64,000 nt of DNA from Lewinellaceae bacterium (GCA_020636375.1 JACJXZ010000002.1:248001-312000), one strand, 5' to 3'. Numbered from the stretch's first letter, positions 41,757 to 51,685 are shown. Numbers and translations are program-made. The notes: generated by a model not told the origin, from the sequence alone.

Positions 41757-43220
41757 TTACTGCATATCCCAGAAAACTTTAGTCGTCAATTCATCCCCGC
41801 CGATGGCGGCGGCGGCATCTTCCACGCTTTCGCCATTCAGGGAGAACTCGGTCACGGGGTACGTAAAGCGGGTAGGAGGCAAAGTACCTACGTCCTGTGC
41901 GATATTCAACTCGGGGGCGTCATATACCCTCCAGGTGGTCCAGGCTTCAAAGCCCCGGTTATACAAGGCCAGCCACTTCTGCAGAGCGATCTTATGTTTC
42001 CAGTCGCCCTCCGCGGTAGCATAAGCCACCTTGTCCTGGCCAAGATATTCATTGGCTTCCTCTTCGGTCCCGCCCCATTGGAGGATGGAACTCATGATAC
42101 CCTGCTTGTAGAAGTCTTCCGCCGTGCCGCCAACAGCGTACTCTCTTTCAGCCGCATCGGCAAGCAGGAAGGATACCTCCGTAAAGTCCAGGATAGCATG
42201 CGGCAAAGTTGGATTTCTCTGAAGTGCTCCCGGCTGGGAATAGGCATTGTAGGAATTGGTCGTGCCATATACTCCGCCAACATACATGGTGGTGGTTTCG
42301 CCGGTTATGGAATCCGTTACTTCGATTGGATTCTGGAAGTAATAGGGCAAGCGGGGATCCTTCAGTTCGTTCATGTAATCCACAATTGTGTTGGCAGCGA
42401 CAAAGTCGTTGCGGAGGCTCTGGACGATATCAACCCAAACCGGATTAGTATGTGGCGTAGAACTGGTATAGTAAATCCTGAAATCATCGTCACTGGATTC
42501 AAAAACACCATCGTTAACGGCATCCTCTGCCATCTTCCTGGCGCTGGCATTATTCATGTCGGCCATGCGGATAGCCATGCGAAGCTTCAGGGAGTTGGCA
42601 AACTTCCTCCACTTGCTCACGTCGCCGTGATAGATGAGGTCGGAATCTCCAAGGTCGCCGCTGTCACCACTAAGCTTGCCGATCGCAGCATCCAGGCGGC
42701 TGGCCAGGTCGCTGTAGATGGAGGCGTCGTCGTCATAAGCAGGAGTAACGTCATCTCCAAATGCCTGAGAATAAGGGATGTCGCCAAAGATGTCCACCAA
42801 TAAATGCCAGGCGAAGATTTCCAGGACTTCTGCCATGGCATCCTGGTTCCGTTGATTCTCTTCCGAAAATACCGGGCTTATCGGAGTTTCGCCTACCAGG
42901 GTTTTCACCTCTATAAGGTCGCGGATCACGGTTGCATACAGCTTATTCCAGGTTCTGCCATTCACATTTCTTTCCACCAATTCGTAATTGGATTCATCCG
43001 GATACTGGGTTTGGGCCCACTGTTGTGCCCACAACCGGAAGTTGTTGTCATTCACGTTGGTACTGGCCATGAAGTCCATCAATTCAACGGTAGCATTGGC
43101 AAAAAGCGTACCAGCCTGCACTGTTTCCGGGTTCTTCGTATCTACATTCAAATCCGTTAAATCCTGACTGCAGGAGAACATCCCGAACAGCAACAAGCTT
43201 AAAATATATACTTTTCTCAT
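41757..43220 (-). CDS. SusD/RagB-family outer-membrane lipoprotein
   Basis: 487 residues from MRKVYILSLLLFGMFSCSQD, a lipoprotein signal with Cys17; a start 9 codons upstream adds nothing typical. The SusD-like_2 pattern is visible in DAMAEVLEIFAWHLLVDIFG, then DIPYSQAF and GDVSKWRKFANSLKLRMAIR. It is the surface lid that captures a nutrient for its TonB-dependent partner. It follows that partner (SusC) after about 100 bp on the same strand. The substrate is unknown; no glycosidases are adjacent. Confidence 0.9.
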   Translation of the reverse strand: MRKVYILSLLLFGMFSCSQDLTDLNVDTKNPETVQAGTLFANATVELMDFMASTNVNDNNFRLWAQQWAQTQYPDESNYELVERNVNGRTWNKLYATVIRDLIEVKTLVGETPISPVFSEENQRNQDAMAEVLEIFAWHLLVDIFGDIPYSQAFGDDVTPAYDDDASIYSDLASRLDAAIGKLSGDSGDLGDSDLIYHGDVSKWRKFANSLKLRMAIRMADMNNASARKMAEDAVNDGVFESSDDDFRIYYTSSTPHTNPVWVDIVQSLRNDFVAANTIVDYMNELKDPRLPYYFQNPIEVTDSITGETTTMYVGGVYGTTNSYNAYSQPGALQRNPTLPHAILDFTEVSFLLADAAEREYAVGGTAEDFYKQGIMSSILQWGGTEEEANEYLGQDKVAYATAEGDWKHKIALQKWLALYNRGFEAWTTWRVYDAPELNIAQDVGTLPPTRFTYPVTEFSLNGESVEDAAAAIGGDELTTKVFWDMQ

Positions 43221-43319
43221 TGATTTCGTTTTTAAGTGATCAAACACACAAATAAAAGATGGCCGGGCATTTCCTGCTCTGCTGGGTTCCCCCAGCCCGG
43301 CAGAAATGCCTGGCGGGTT

Positions 43320-46300
43320 TTAAAACCGGAGCCTTACGTTAAACCCGTACTCTTTGACGGCCGGGTAAACACCGGATTGATTCCCCTGGATATTGCCGGC
43401 GCTGAGGCCAGATTCGGGATCAGAATATGGGGAATTCTTATGGATGATCCACAGGTTCCTACCGATCAGAGAAATATCCAGGCCCTGGAAGGGGGTCTTC
43501 TTAATAAAAGAAGCAGGCAGGCTGTAGGTCAGGGACAATTCCCGCAGCTTTACAAAAGAAGCATCGTAAATGTGGTAAGCATTCGGAGCGGCTACCCAGC
43601 CGATAGCGGACCGGTAGTCAGATGCATAGAAAGCCTGCGTATTGGGCGTGCCGTCTGAGATGGGTTTGCCGTCTGCATCGGTGCCTGTCTGCACAACTGC
43701 GCCATCGATAAAAATGCCGCCGCCCTCTTCCGGCTTGGCACGCACCGGCACGCCATTGCGGTTGAGGCCGGCAGTAATATCGTAGATACCCGTCCCAAAA
43801 CCATACCAGGTATCGAGCGAGAAGAAGTCTCCGCCTTTTTTAACATCAATCAGGAAGCTCAGAGCGATATTTTTGTAGGCAAAGCGGTTGAAGACCCCAC
43901 CTCTCCAATCGGGGTTGATGTCCCCGATCACTTCCGGAGCGCTGGTCTTGACGTAACTTACCCCGCCGCGGTAGTCCGTGACAATTGGGTGGCCATCATC
44001 GTCGAAGACGTAGTTGCTGCCCCAAATGGTGCCGTAAGGCTGGCCAACCGTAGCGTTCATGGTGATGCCGCCCTGTGCGCTGGCCAACTGCAGGTTGGTC
44101 TGGTCGCCGAACAGCTCGATCACTTCGTTCTTATTCTTGGCCCAGTTGATGTTCATATCCCAGCTGAAGTCCTCCAGGCGGAGGATGCCCAGGTTCAAAG
44201 CCACTTCAACGCCCTGATTCTGGATTTGGCCCGCATTGACATACTTAAAGGTATTGCCGGTTGCTGCGGTAACCGCTACGGGAATAATCTGATCAAAGGA
44301 ATTGGACTCGTAGACCGACAAGTCCAGGCCGAGGCGGTTGCGCAGGAAGCGCATTTCCAGGCCGACCTCCCAGCTTTCGGTGCTTTCGGGCTTGAGGTCA
44401 GGATTGTTCTTTGTAGCATTGACGGAAGCCAGCGGAACGCCGCTGAACGGGCTGTTCAACACATAAGTGTCAAAAATACTCTGAACCGGAGCATCGGCGC
44501 CTACCTCGGCGTAGTTCAGGCGCAACTTGCCGAAGTCCAGCACCCTGGAATCGATCAGCTCGGAGAAGACAAAGCTCAGAGAAGCAGAGGGATAGAAAAA
44601 CCCATTGTTGTCTTTCGGAAGCGTTGAGGAAATATCGTAGCGGCCGGTCAGGTCGAGATACAGGAAACGGTTATATCCGAAAGACAGGCGGCCATAATAG
44701 CCATCGACGCCAAGCTCGCTCTTTTCTTCGGTTGGCGCCTCAATGGCGCTTATGCTGTTTGCCAGGGAGAAAACACCGGGAACGACCAACCCGCCGTTCG
44801 TTTGCGCGCGGACGGATTCGACGCCCGACCTTCTGATGTTGGTTCCCAACATTGCGCCCAGGTTAAAGCTGCTGGAGAGGTCTTTATTGATGTTGGCAAA
44901 AAGGTCGAAGTTGTTCTCGTAGAAGGAGCGGTTGAAGCGCTCGTACCTGGAAACTTCGTTCGAAGTCACCTCGATGCGCTCTTCCTGAATCTCGGAATAG
45001 CGGTCGGTCGACAATCTGCCGGTGATCTTCAACCAATCGGTAAGGTCATAGTCCAACTGGATATTGCCAAAAATCCGGCTGCGCTCGTCAGTAGAATAAT
45101 TCTTGTAACGCGTCCAGTAGTAGTTGTCAAAAAAGTTGGCCACAGTCGCGTTTTCCGGTTCCGAAGCGCCTTTAGGGTTCCAGGAAATGTTCTTCCCGGT
45201 ATCAAAATAAGCCTCTTTTTGCTCTTGCATGTCGGTCATAACCTGATACCACTGGCGGAAAGATTGGTTGACGTTAGCGCCGTCATAACCCGTACCGTAG
45301 CGGCCCAGGCCTTCTGTAAATACATAATTGACGGAAGTAGAAACCGTCAGCTTGTCCGACATATCGTATCCGCCGCTGAAAGAGACCGAATTCCGGTTGA
45401 GCTCGCTGTTGGGCAGGATGCCCGCCTGGTCAAAATAGGTGTAACTCAAACGGTACTGGCTGCGGTCGGTCCCTCCATCGATGGAAACGTTGGTATTGAA
45501 CGTGGTGGAGGTCTCATAAAATTCAGTAGCGTCGTTCGCTCCCGCAACAAAGGGGAATAACTGGCCATAAGAGTACTTTTCCCAATCCCGGTACAGGGAG
45601 CGCCAGTCGGCCACCATCAGGCTGGGGTCAAAACGCTGGCCCTGAGAGGCATCTTCGTAGGTAGGAACGATCAGGGTTTCGCTGCCATCACCCTTAAAGT
45701 CAAAGTAATCGAGCCCGTCTCCCTCTCCTGCTGAATAAAAAGCCCCATAACCCGGGCCGTATTCCTTCTGGTATACAGGCATAGTGGACTTGTCGATCTG
45801 CCCCAGGGTGTAGCCGGAATTGACCGTCACGCCCAGGCCTTTTCTTTTTGTACCTTTCTTGGTGGTAATGAGCACCACGCCATTGGCGGCCCGCGCTCCA
45901 TAGAGCGCCGTTGCTGCCGCGCCCTTCAGTACGTTGATCGACGCGATGTCTTCCGGGTTGACGTCCATGGCGGCATTGCCAAAGTCGTATCCGCCCCGGC
46001 CGGTCTTCTGGTCGTCCGTGTTCGTGTTGTCATTGCTGATGGGAGTGCCATCTACAACGAAGAGTGCCTGGTTGTTGCCGGTCAGGGACTTGTAGCCGCG
46101 GATGATTACGTTGGCCGATCCGCCCAGCTGGTTGCTCCGCCTGACATCCAGGCCGGCGATCTTGCCGGAAAGGGATTGAATGAAGTTGACGTCTTTTACT
46201 CTGGAAACTTCCTCTCCTTCCACTTCCTGGGTAGCGTAGCCGAGGGATTTCTTGTCTCTTTGTACGCCCAGAGCGGTGACAACCGCCTCGGTGAGGGTCA

Positions 46301-46589
46301 CCCCTTCTACCATCGTTATCTGGAAGGTCGTCTGGTTTCCAATCTCGACTTCCTGAGTATCGAAGCCGGTGTAGCTCACCACGATTGCCGTTCCGCCTTC
46401 CGGAACCTGGATGGAAAAGTTCCCATCGAGGTCCGTAACGGTGCCGGAAGTGGTGTTTTTTACCAGGATACTGGCGCCCAGGAGGGGGTCGCCATTTTGG
46501 TCGGTGACTTTGCCGGTAATTGTCTGCTGGGCAAAGATAGAGCCAATAGCATAGAGCATTAGCCCTAGGACTAGTGAGAGTTTTTTCAT
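43320..46589 (-). CDS. SusC/RagA-family TonB-dependent outer-membrane receptor
   Basis: 1089 residues. The signal peptide is MKKLSLVLGLMLYAIGSIFA. A carboxypeptidase-regulatory-like domain follows (QTITGKVTDQNGDPLLGASI), then a TonB-box/plug region (LTEAVVTALGVQRDKKSLGY, VRRSNQLGGSANVIIRGYKS, VLKGAAATALYGARAANGVV), and then the 22-strand barrel ending in aromatic Phe (EYGFNVRLRF). With SusD it forms a nutrient import complex powered by TonB. No sigma/anti-sigma or sensor gene is beside it, so its regulation is not evident. Confidence 0.95.
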   Translation of the reverse strand: MKKLSLVLGLMLYAIGSIFAQQTITGKVTDQNGDPLLGASILVKNTTSGTVTDLDGNFSIQVPEGGTAIVVSYTGFDTQEVEIGNQTTFQITMVEGVTLTEAVVTALGVQRDKKSLGYATQEVEGEEVSRVKDVNFIQSLSGKIAGLDVRRSNQLGGSANVIIRGYKSLTGNNQALFVVDGTPISNDNTNTDDQKTGRGGYDFGNAAMDVNPEDIASINVLKGAAATALYGARAANGVVLITTKKGTKRKGLGVTVNSGYTLGQIDKSTMPVYQKEYGPGYGAFYSAGEGDGLDYFDFKGDGSETLIVPTYEDASQGQRFDPSLMVADWRSLYRDWEKYSYGQLFPFVAGANDATEFYETSTTFNTNVSIDGGTDRSQYRLSYTYFDQAGILPNSELNRNSVSFSGGYDMSDKLTVSTSVNYVFTEGLGRYGTGYDGANVNQSFRQWYQVMTDMQEQKEAYFDTGKNISWNPKGASEPENATVANFFDNYYWTRYKNYSTDERSRIFGNIQLDYDLTDWLKITGRLSTDRYSEIQEERIEVTSNEVSRYERFNRSFYENNFDLFANINKDLSSSFNLGAMLGTNIRRSGVESVRAQTNGGLVVPGVFSLANSISAIEAPTEEKSELGVDGYYGRLSFGYNRFLYLDLTGRYDISSTLPKDNNGFFYPSASLSFVFSELIDSRVLDFGKLRLNYAEVGADAPVQSIFDTYVLNSPFSGVPLASVNATKNNPDLKPESTESWEVGLEMRFLRNRLGLDLSVYESNSFDQIIPVAVTAATGNTFKYVNAGQIQNQGVEVALNLGILRLEDFSWDMNINWAKNKNEVIELFGDQTNLQLASAQGGITMNATVGQPYGTIWGSNYVFDDDGHPIVTDYRGGVSYVKTSAPEVIGDINPDWRGGVFNRFAYKNIALSFLIDVKKGGDFFSLDTWYGFGTGIYDITAGLNRNGVPVRAKPEEGGGIFIDGAVVQTGTDADGKPISDGTPNTQAFYASDYRSAIGWVAAPNAYHIYDASFVKLRELSLTYSLPASFIKKTPFQGLDISLIGRNLWIIHKNSPYSDPESGLSAGNIQGNQSGVYPAVKEYGFNVRLRF

Positions 46590-46687
46590 TCTAATCTGTT
46601 TTTTGTAAAAATCTAAAAATTATTACCGCTAAATATAGTGTTTTTGAGAGGAAGTAAAAAATGAAAACTTAACATTATTTTAACGAA

Positions 46688-47404
46688 TCACCAGGAAAGC
46701 AACCGCAGATACATCTGTATCGTATTCTGCAGCCCGTAATAGAGCGCGTCGCAGATGAGGGCATGCCCGATGGACACCTCCAGCAGGCCGGGCACTTGTT
46801 GCCGGTAGTATTGCAGGTTGTCGAGGTTGAGGTCATGCCCGGCGTTGACCCCGATGCCTATTTCGCCGGCCAGCCTGGCGCAGCGGGCATGAGGGGCCAT
46901 GGCCCGCCCGGGGTTGCCCGGGAACTCCTGGGCGTAGTTGCCAGTATAGAATTCCACGCGGTCGGCCCCCGTTGCTTTGGCCCCTTCCACGTGGGCCTCT
47001 TCGGCGTCGATGAAAATGGAAACGCGGATGCCGCTTTCCTGCAAGCGGGCCACCACCTCGGTGAGGAAGGCTTTATGGGCCAGGGTGTTCCAGCCCTGGC
47101 TGGAGGTCAGCGCACCGGGAGGGTCGGGCACCAGAGTGCACTGTGCCGGGGGGTTGGCCAGCACCAGCTCCAGGAATTTTTCGGTGGGGTTGCCCTCGAT
47201 ATTGAATTCGGTCGTCACCACTTCCCGCAGGGCGGGGATATCGGAATAACGGACATGCCGTTCGTCGGGCCGGGGGTGGACGGTGATCCCCTGGGCGCCG
47301 TAGGCTTCGCAGTCCCTGGCAACCTGAACCAGGTTGGGCAGGTTCCCCTCTCTGGAGTTGCGGATCAGGGCCACTTTATTGATATTGACGCTTAACTTTG
47401 TCAT
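46688..47404 (-). CDS. pdxJ: Pyridoxine 5'-phosphate synthase
   Basis: 238 residues from MTKLSVNINKVALIRNSREG; the longer frame from 47440 has no family support. TIM-barrel signatures are QGITVHPRPDERHVRYSDIP, QCTLVPDPPGALTSSQGWN, RVSIFIDAE, DRVEFYTGNYA and GVNAGHDLNLDNL. It condenses 1-deoxyxylulose 5-phosphate with 3-amino-2-oxopropyl phosphate to form pyridoxine 5'-phosphate. Its upstream region is shared with the divergent CPBP protease gene. Confidence 0.95.
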   Translation of the reverse strand: MTKLSVNINKVALIRNSREGNLPNLVQVARDCEAYGAQGITVHPRPDERHVRYSDIPALREVVTTEFNIEGNPTEKFLELVLANPPAQCTLVPDPPGALTSSQGWNTLAHKAFLTEVVARLQESGIRVSIFIDAEEAHVEGAKATGADRVEFYTGNYAQEFPGNPGRAMAPHARCARLAGEIGIGVNAGHDLNLDNLQYYRQQVPGLLEVSIGHALICDALYYGLQNTIQMYLRLLSW

Positions 47405-47512
47405 GCCGGAAAATTTGGAACGGCAAACAGATCGGCACAACTGCTGACCTGAACCGTTAGTTTATTATCTTGCCGGTAAATTTAACAAGAAAATAGAGTT
47501 AAAAAAGGATCA

Positions 47513-48415
47513 TTGGACAGAGACGAAGAACCCAACCTGCTTTTCCGCCCGGAGCTTTCGTCCATGGCGGCGCTGCTCCTGCTGGTATTGTTCATGCTTC
47601 TGGGCAGCGCCATCGGCCAGGGCCTGGCCTTTCTCCTGGGAAAGAGCATGGGGCTGTCTTTGACCGGGGTTATTCAGGATTTCGGGCGGGACAGCGCGCC
47701 GGCGGAGCGCAACTTCCTGCGGGCAACCAACCTGCTTTCCCACCTTTTCACCTTCACTGTTCCCGCTCTGTTGCTGGCCTTTTTGCTGCACCGGCGGCGG
47801 TGGGCTTCCTATTTGAGGATAAGCCGGGCCCCTTCGCTTAATGTTTTTACCGCGGGCATCTTTTTCCTGTTGGGGGTATTCGTGCTTTCCCAGTTTGCCT
47901 ACTGGCTCAACCGGCAACTCCCGTTGCCCGGCTGGGCCTCGGAGATGGAATCCTCCGCCGGCCGGCTGATCGAGGGGCTGCTGGTTATGGACAGCCCCTG
48001 GGAAATGGCCTTTACCGTATTGGTCATAGCCGTATTGCCGGCCGTCGGGGAGGAGCTGGCCTTCCGGGGCATCCTCCAGCAGGAACTGGAAAGAGGCAGC
48101 GGGAAACCGGTGGCGGCCATCTGGATCGGCGCCTTCATTTTCAGCGTCTTCCACCTGCAGTTCGCCGGCCTGCTGCCCCGGTTTTTGCTCGGGGCCGGCC
48201 TGGGCTACCTCTTTTACTGGACGCGGAGCCTATGGGTGCCGGTTGCCGCCCATTTTGTGGTCAACGGCATGCAGGTGGCCGGCCAGTACTACCGCCGTCA
48301 GAGCTTGCCGGAAACGAGCCTGCAGGAGGTCAACTGGCCCGCTATAGCGGTGGCAGTCCTATTAGTTGCCGGTTTGAGTTCTTATCTTTACCGGCAACAT
48401 AAAAAAAATGTATGA
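47513..48415 (+). CDS. CPBP-family intramembrane metalloprotease
   Basis: 300 residues with about eight membrane segments. The family motifs are EELAFRGILQQEL (EExxxR), FSVFHLQFAG (second His) and HFVVNGMQ (HxxxN). The start is TTG at 47513 with AAAAGGAT upstream; the next plausible Met lies at residue 18, just before the first helix. These proteases are known from CAAX processing in eukaryotes and from bacteriocin self-immunity or protein maturation in bacteria. Its stop overlaps the start of cdsA by 4 bp (ATGA), so the two are cotranscribed. Confidence 0.85.
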   Translation: MDRDEEPNLLFRPELSSMAALLLLVLFMLLGSAIGQGLAFLLGKSMGLSLTGVIQDFGRDSAPAERNFLRATNLLSHLFTFTVPALLLAFLLHRRRWASYLRISRAPSLNVFTAGIFFLLGVFVLSQFAYWLNRQLPLPGWASEMESSAGRLIEGLLVMDSPWEMAFTVLVIAVLPAVGEELAFRGILQQELERGSGKPVAAIWIGAFIFSVFHLQFAGLLPRFLLGAGLGYLFYWTRSLWVPVAAHFVVNGMQVAGQYYRRQSLPETSLQEVNWPAIAVAVLLVAGLSSYLYRQHKKNV

Positions 48416-49260
48416 AGGGACTACTTCAACGGGGAGTCACAGCACTCGTTTTCGGAGTTGTGATGCTCGGAGGCATCTACGGCGGCCCCTATACCTTTGT
48501 CTCTCTGTTCGCACTGATCACCGCCCTGTGCCTGTGGGAGTTTTTTGATATCGTCTTGTCGAAAAACCGGCGCATCGACCTCATCCGCAGGTTTCTGGGC
48601 CTGGGCCTGGGCCTGGCCCCCTTCCTACTGGCGGCAGTGCTTCAGCTGGAACTGGTTAACGACAAAAGCCTCTTCATTGCCATGGCTACCCTGCTGTTGT
48701 TCCCGTTCATCTTTTCGGCTTTTATTTACGAGTTGTATACGAAGTCCGAACATCCGTTCGTCAATGTGGCTTACATCGTGCTGGGCATGGCCTACATCGG
48801 AGTGCCTTTTGCGCTGCTGGAATTCGTCGCTTTTGAGGATGGCTTTTTCTACGCCAATACGGTTTTCGGCCTGCTCGTGCTGACCTGGTTTAACGACACA
48901 GGCGCTTACATGGTGGGGTCGAGGATCGGGAAAACGCCGCTTTTCCCGCGCATTTCTCCAAAGAAAACCTGGGAAGGGGCAGCCGGCGGGGCCGTCGCCG
49001 CTTTTGTCGCCGCCGGGCTGATATTCGCCTTTTCCCGCGAATTGCGCCTGCTGGATTGGCTGGTGCTGGCCGCCATCGTCGCCGTCTTCGGCAACCTGGG
49101 CGACCTGGTCGAGTCCATGCTGAAGCGCAGCGTCCAGATAAAAGACTCGGGCACCCTGCTGCCCGGCCATGGCGGCCTGCTGGACCGTTTCGACGCCTTT
49201 ATTTTTTTGCTGCCCTTCGCCACCGCTTACCTGCTTTGGGTTCGCCTGGAAGGGGTTTGA
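48412..49260 (+). CDS. cdsA: Phosphatidate cytidylyltransferase
   Basis: 282 residues, about eight membrane segments. The signature near the C-terminus, MLKRSVQIKDSGTLLPGHGG followed by LLDRFDAFIF, is that of CDP-diglyceride synthase, and SPKKTWEGAAGG is also conserved. It makes CDP-diacylglycerol from phosphatidate and CTP at the inner membrane, the branch point for phosphatidylethanolamine and phosphatidylglycerol. It overlaps the CPBP gene and is followed by psd, the last step to phosphatidylethanolamine. Confidence 0.95.
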   Translation: MKGLLQRGVTALVFGVVMLGGIYGGPYTFVSLFALITALCLWEFFDIVLSKNRRIDLIRRFLGLGLGLAPFLLAAVLQLELVNDKSLFIAMATLLLFPFIFSAFIYELYTKSEHPFVNVAYIVLGMAYIGVPFALLEFVAFEDGFFYANTVFGLLVLTWFNDTGAYMVGSRIGKTPLFPRISPKKTWEGAAGGAVAAFVAAGLIFAFSRELRLLDWLVLAAIVAVFGNLGDLVESMLKRSVQIKDSGTLLPGHGGLLDRFDAFIFLLPFATAYLLWVRLEGV

Positions 49261-49353
49261 ACAAACTTTAATCGAAGGGGTTAATTCTTTTGAGATTGAC
49301 AATCAACAGAGAAATTCTTAATTATCCATTAACAAAAAGACAAAAGAGGGGTG

Positions 49354-49361
49354 TAAATTTG
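49354..49361 (+). promoter_or_regulatory. Bacteroidota -7 promoter element (TAAATTTG) upstream of psd
   Basis: A perfect TAnnTTTG match 30 bp before the psd start. It suggests that psd also has its own promoter in addition to any read-through from cdsA. Confidence 0.45.
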
Positions 49362-49390
49362 CAGGAACCTTCTTAAATAATATCGAGCTG

Positions 49391-50044
49391 ATGAAAATAC
49401 ATAAGGAAGGGCGCCTTATCATCTTCGCCGTGGGCATTGTCCTGATCTTGCTAAACCTCCTGTTCATCTATCTGGTGCCGAAGGCTTTTCCCCTCGCCAC
49501 TATTGCCTCCGTGGCTTTGTATGCCTGGGTCATTCACTTTTTCCGCCACCCCCGCCGGGAGATCCACCTGCCGGACAACAACCTGATCTACGCTCCGGCG
49601 GACGGGAAAGTGGTGGTCATCGAAGAGGCCGAAGAACCAGAGTACTTCAAAGACCGGCGCCTCCAGATATCCATCTTTATGTCGCCGATGAACGTCCACG
49701 TCAACCGCAACCCGGTAAGCGGCACGGTCAATTACCTCAAGTACCACCCCGGGCGCTACCTGGTGGCCTGGCACCCCAAGTCCTCTACCGAAAATGAACG
49801 CACCACCGTCGTCATCGACAACGGAGAAGCCGAAATCCTCCTCCGGCAGATCGCCGGCGCCATGGCCAAACGCATCAAGACCTACCTGCAGGTGGGCCAG
49901 GAAGTGGAACAGGGCGAAGAAATGGGCTTCATCAAGTTCGGCTCCCGGGTGGATGTGTTCCTGCCGCTCGACGCCCAGGTGGAAGTGAAGATCGGGGATA
50001 AGGTGAAAGGTAATAAGACGGTGATCGCCAGGCTGGGGGAGTGA
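49391..50044 (+). CDS. psd: Phosphatidylserine decarboxylase proenzyme
   Basis: 217 residues, the short Psd type common in Bacteroidota. Two N-terminal hydrophobic segments (ILLNLLFIYLVP, TIASVALYAWVIHF) anchor it. YAPADGKVVVIEEAEEPEYF, ISIFMSPMNVHVNRNPVSG and the self-cleavage site IKFGSRVDVF are seen; the chain should split between Gly184 and Ser185, whose serine becomes the pyruvoyl group. It decarboxylates phosphatidylserine to phosphatidylethanolamine. It lies 130 bp after cdsA. Confidence 0.94.
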   Translation: MKIHKEGRLIIFAVGIVLILLNLLFIYLVPKAFPLATIASVALYAWVIHFFRHPRREIHLPDNNLIYAPADGKVVVIEEAEEPEYFKDRRLQISIFMSPMNVHVNRNPVSGTVNYLKYHPGRYLVAWHPKSSTENERTTVVIDNGEAEILLRQIAGAMAKRIKTYLQVGQEVEQGEEMGFIKFGSRVDVFLPLDAQVEVKIGDKVKGNKTVIARLGE

Positions 50045-50091
50045 GCTACAGGTTCAGGGGACTATTGCTTCCGGAACGAAGTCCCGGGGCA

Positions 50092-50161
50092 GTTGTTGGT
50101 TGTTGGTTATTGCCCATCCGCAGCCCCTAAGCCGTTGATTGTCAACCAGCAACCAACAACG
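50092..50161. repeat. GTTGTTGGTTGTTGG foldback downstream of psd
   Basis: gttgttggttgttggtta on the left and tcaaccagcaaccaacaac on the right pair around a loop. It starts 48 bp after the psd stop and belongs to the GTTGTTTG word family. Confidence 0.65.
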
Positions 50162-50254
50162 GTATTTTGTTCCCGGCGGGAAAATAACTCCCCCGTTATT
50201 TAGTGCCAACAGCACTATATAAGCGCAGCGAAGGCCGAGCAACACCGGGCCGCC

Positions 50255-50318
50255 TCCCTTTCTCCCTTTCTCCCTTTCTCCCTTTCTCCCTTTCTCCCTT
50301 TCTCCCTTTCTCCCTATC
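50255..50318. repeat. 8-bp microsatellite (TCCCTTTC), about eight copies
   Basis: A perfect octamer run except for one change in the last unit. It ends 7 bp from the stop codon of the convergent WG-repeat gene. Confidence 0.9.
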
Positions 50319-50324
50319 TCCCGC

Positions 50325-51347
50325 TCACCCCCCCTCCTCCCACACCACCTCTCCATCGTCGGCAACGTACTTCCACATTCCTTTTTCGACCACCAGGGCC
50401 AGTCCCTGCCGGAAGGGAAGCGCTTCCTGGTATTTGGGCGGAATCTTCCATTCTCCTTCTGTGTCGATGAACCCCCAGTGCCCGTTGGTTTTGACCGGCG
50501 CCAGGCCGTCCGAAAAAATGCCGGCGTCTTCGAAGCGGGGCGGGATGGCCAGTTCGCCGGCTTTGTTCAGGAAGCCGAAACGGCTGTGTCGCTGTACGGG
50601 CGCCAGGCCGTCCCCAAAATCGCCGGCAAAAGAAAAGGCGGGTTCGGCTACCAGCTCGCCGACCTGGTCTAGGAACCCGAAAAGGCCGTCCTGCAGCACG
50701 ATGGCCATACCGTCGAAAAATTCGCCGTTGGCATATCCGTCCAGAAATTCGAATTGCGGCTCCACGAGCAGCTCGCCGGGCCGGTTGATCAGGCCCCACA
50801 GGCTTCCTTCGCGGACAAAGGCCACTTCGCCCTGGAAAGCCCGGCAGTCGTCGAACCGGGGGGCAATGGCCAGCCCGCCTTCTTCATCGATATAGCCCCA
50901 CTTTCCCGCCAGGCAGGCAGGCGCCAGGCCGCAGGCGAACTCCCGGGCGCCTTCAAACCCCGGGCGGATCGCCCAGCTGCCGTCATGCCGGATATATCCA
51001 TAATACCCATGCTGGCCCACCGGCGCCAGGCCGCCGCTGAAATCGCCGGCCTCTTCGAACTGGATGTCGATCGACAGGTTGCCCCGCGTGTCGATGTAGC
51101 CCCAGCGGTTGACCAGCTGAACCCGGGCGAGCTCCTCCTCGAAAAGGCCGGCAAAATTGAACAGGTGCTTCAGCAACAGCCGGCCCAGGGTGTCCATGTG
51201 CACCAGCTTGTCGTTGAAACGCACCCGGGAAAAGCCATTGTAGAAGTCTTCCGCCTCCAGGTACTGCGGTTCGATAGCTACCCGGCCTGCCGCATCCATA
51301 AACCCGAACTTGCCGTCTTCCCGTATTTTAAAGAGTGGTCCGCTCAT
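50325..51347 (-). CDS. WG-repeat protein
   Basis: 340 residues consisting almost wholly of about ten WG-type repeats, each with a (F/W)G(F/Y)(I/L)D core and a following P-x-(F/Y) element: KFGFMDAAGRVAIEPQY, WGYIDTRGNLSIDIQF, WGYIDEEGGLAIAPRF, FGFLNKAGELAIPPRF, WGFIDTEGEWKIPPKY. There is no signal peptide and no membrane segment, so it is probably cytoplasmic. WG repeats form beta-structured solenoids thought to bind proteins; the partner is unknown. It is convergent with psd. Confidence 0.85.
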   Translation of the reverse strand: MSGPLFKIREDGKFGFMDAAGRVAIEPQYLEAEDFYNGFSRVRFNDKLVHMDTLGRLLLKHLFNFAGLFEEELARVQLVNRWGYIDTRGNLSIDIQFEEAGDFSGGLAPVGQHGYYGYIRHDGSWAIRPGFEGAREFACGLAPACLAGKWGYIDEEGGLAIAPRFDDCRAFQGEVAFVREGSLWGLINRPGELLVEPQFEFLDGYANGEFFDGMAIVLQDGLFGFLDQVGELVAEPAFSFAGDFGDGLAPVQRHSRFGFLNKAGELAIPPRFEDAGIFSDGLAPVKTNGHWGFIDTEGEWKIPPKYQEALPFRQGLALVVEKGMWKYVADDGEVVWEEGG

Positions 51348-51685
51348 GGGAAATGGGCTCCATTTTTAAGAGAGTTGATCCATAGAACTGCGAATATAGC
51401 TAAAAACGCCTGCTTTCCGCCTGTATCATTTTATTATAGCCCGCCGAAAGGGCAATGAACCTGACGCCGGCAACGGCCTGCATTGCGGCGTCAAAGGGTT
51501 TGTCCGTTAGTAAAAGCCTGATAAGACAACAAAAAAAGGGCTCTGCCCGGAAAGGGGGCGGAAAGCACACCAGGAAGGGGCGCTTTTTCGGAAAAAGCCG
51601 CCCCTTCCTGGCAAAAAATAATGCAAAGCGCCTAACTTTACATGCCGTTTTAAACAGCTTCACAGATAATCAGAAATAAAGAACC
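51348..51685. other. 338-bp intergenic region with a long terminator-like hairpin
   Basis: At about 51571-51612 ccaggaaggggcg pairs with its complement cgccccttcctgg around a second complementary part (gctttttc/gaaaaagc), giving an almost perfect stem. A run caaaaaataat follows on the plus strand. TAACTTTA at about 51632, one base from the -7 consensus, could serve the following gene. Nothing else was recognised. Confidence 0.5.

Noticed and set aside
41757..46589. Complete polysaccharide-utilisation locus
   Set aside because: Only SusC and SusD are present; no glycoside hydrolase, lyase or regulator is adjacent.
47513..48415. CPBP protease as an abortive-infection defence gene
   Set aside because: It overlaps cdsA in a phospholipid-synthesis operon and has no defence neighbours, so a housekeeping role is more likely.
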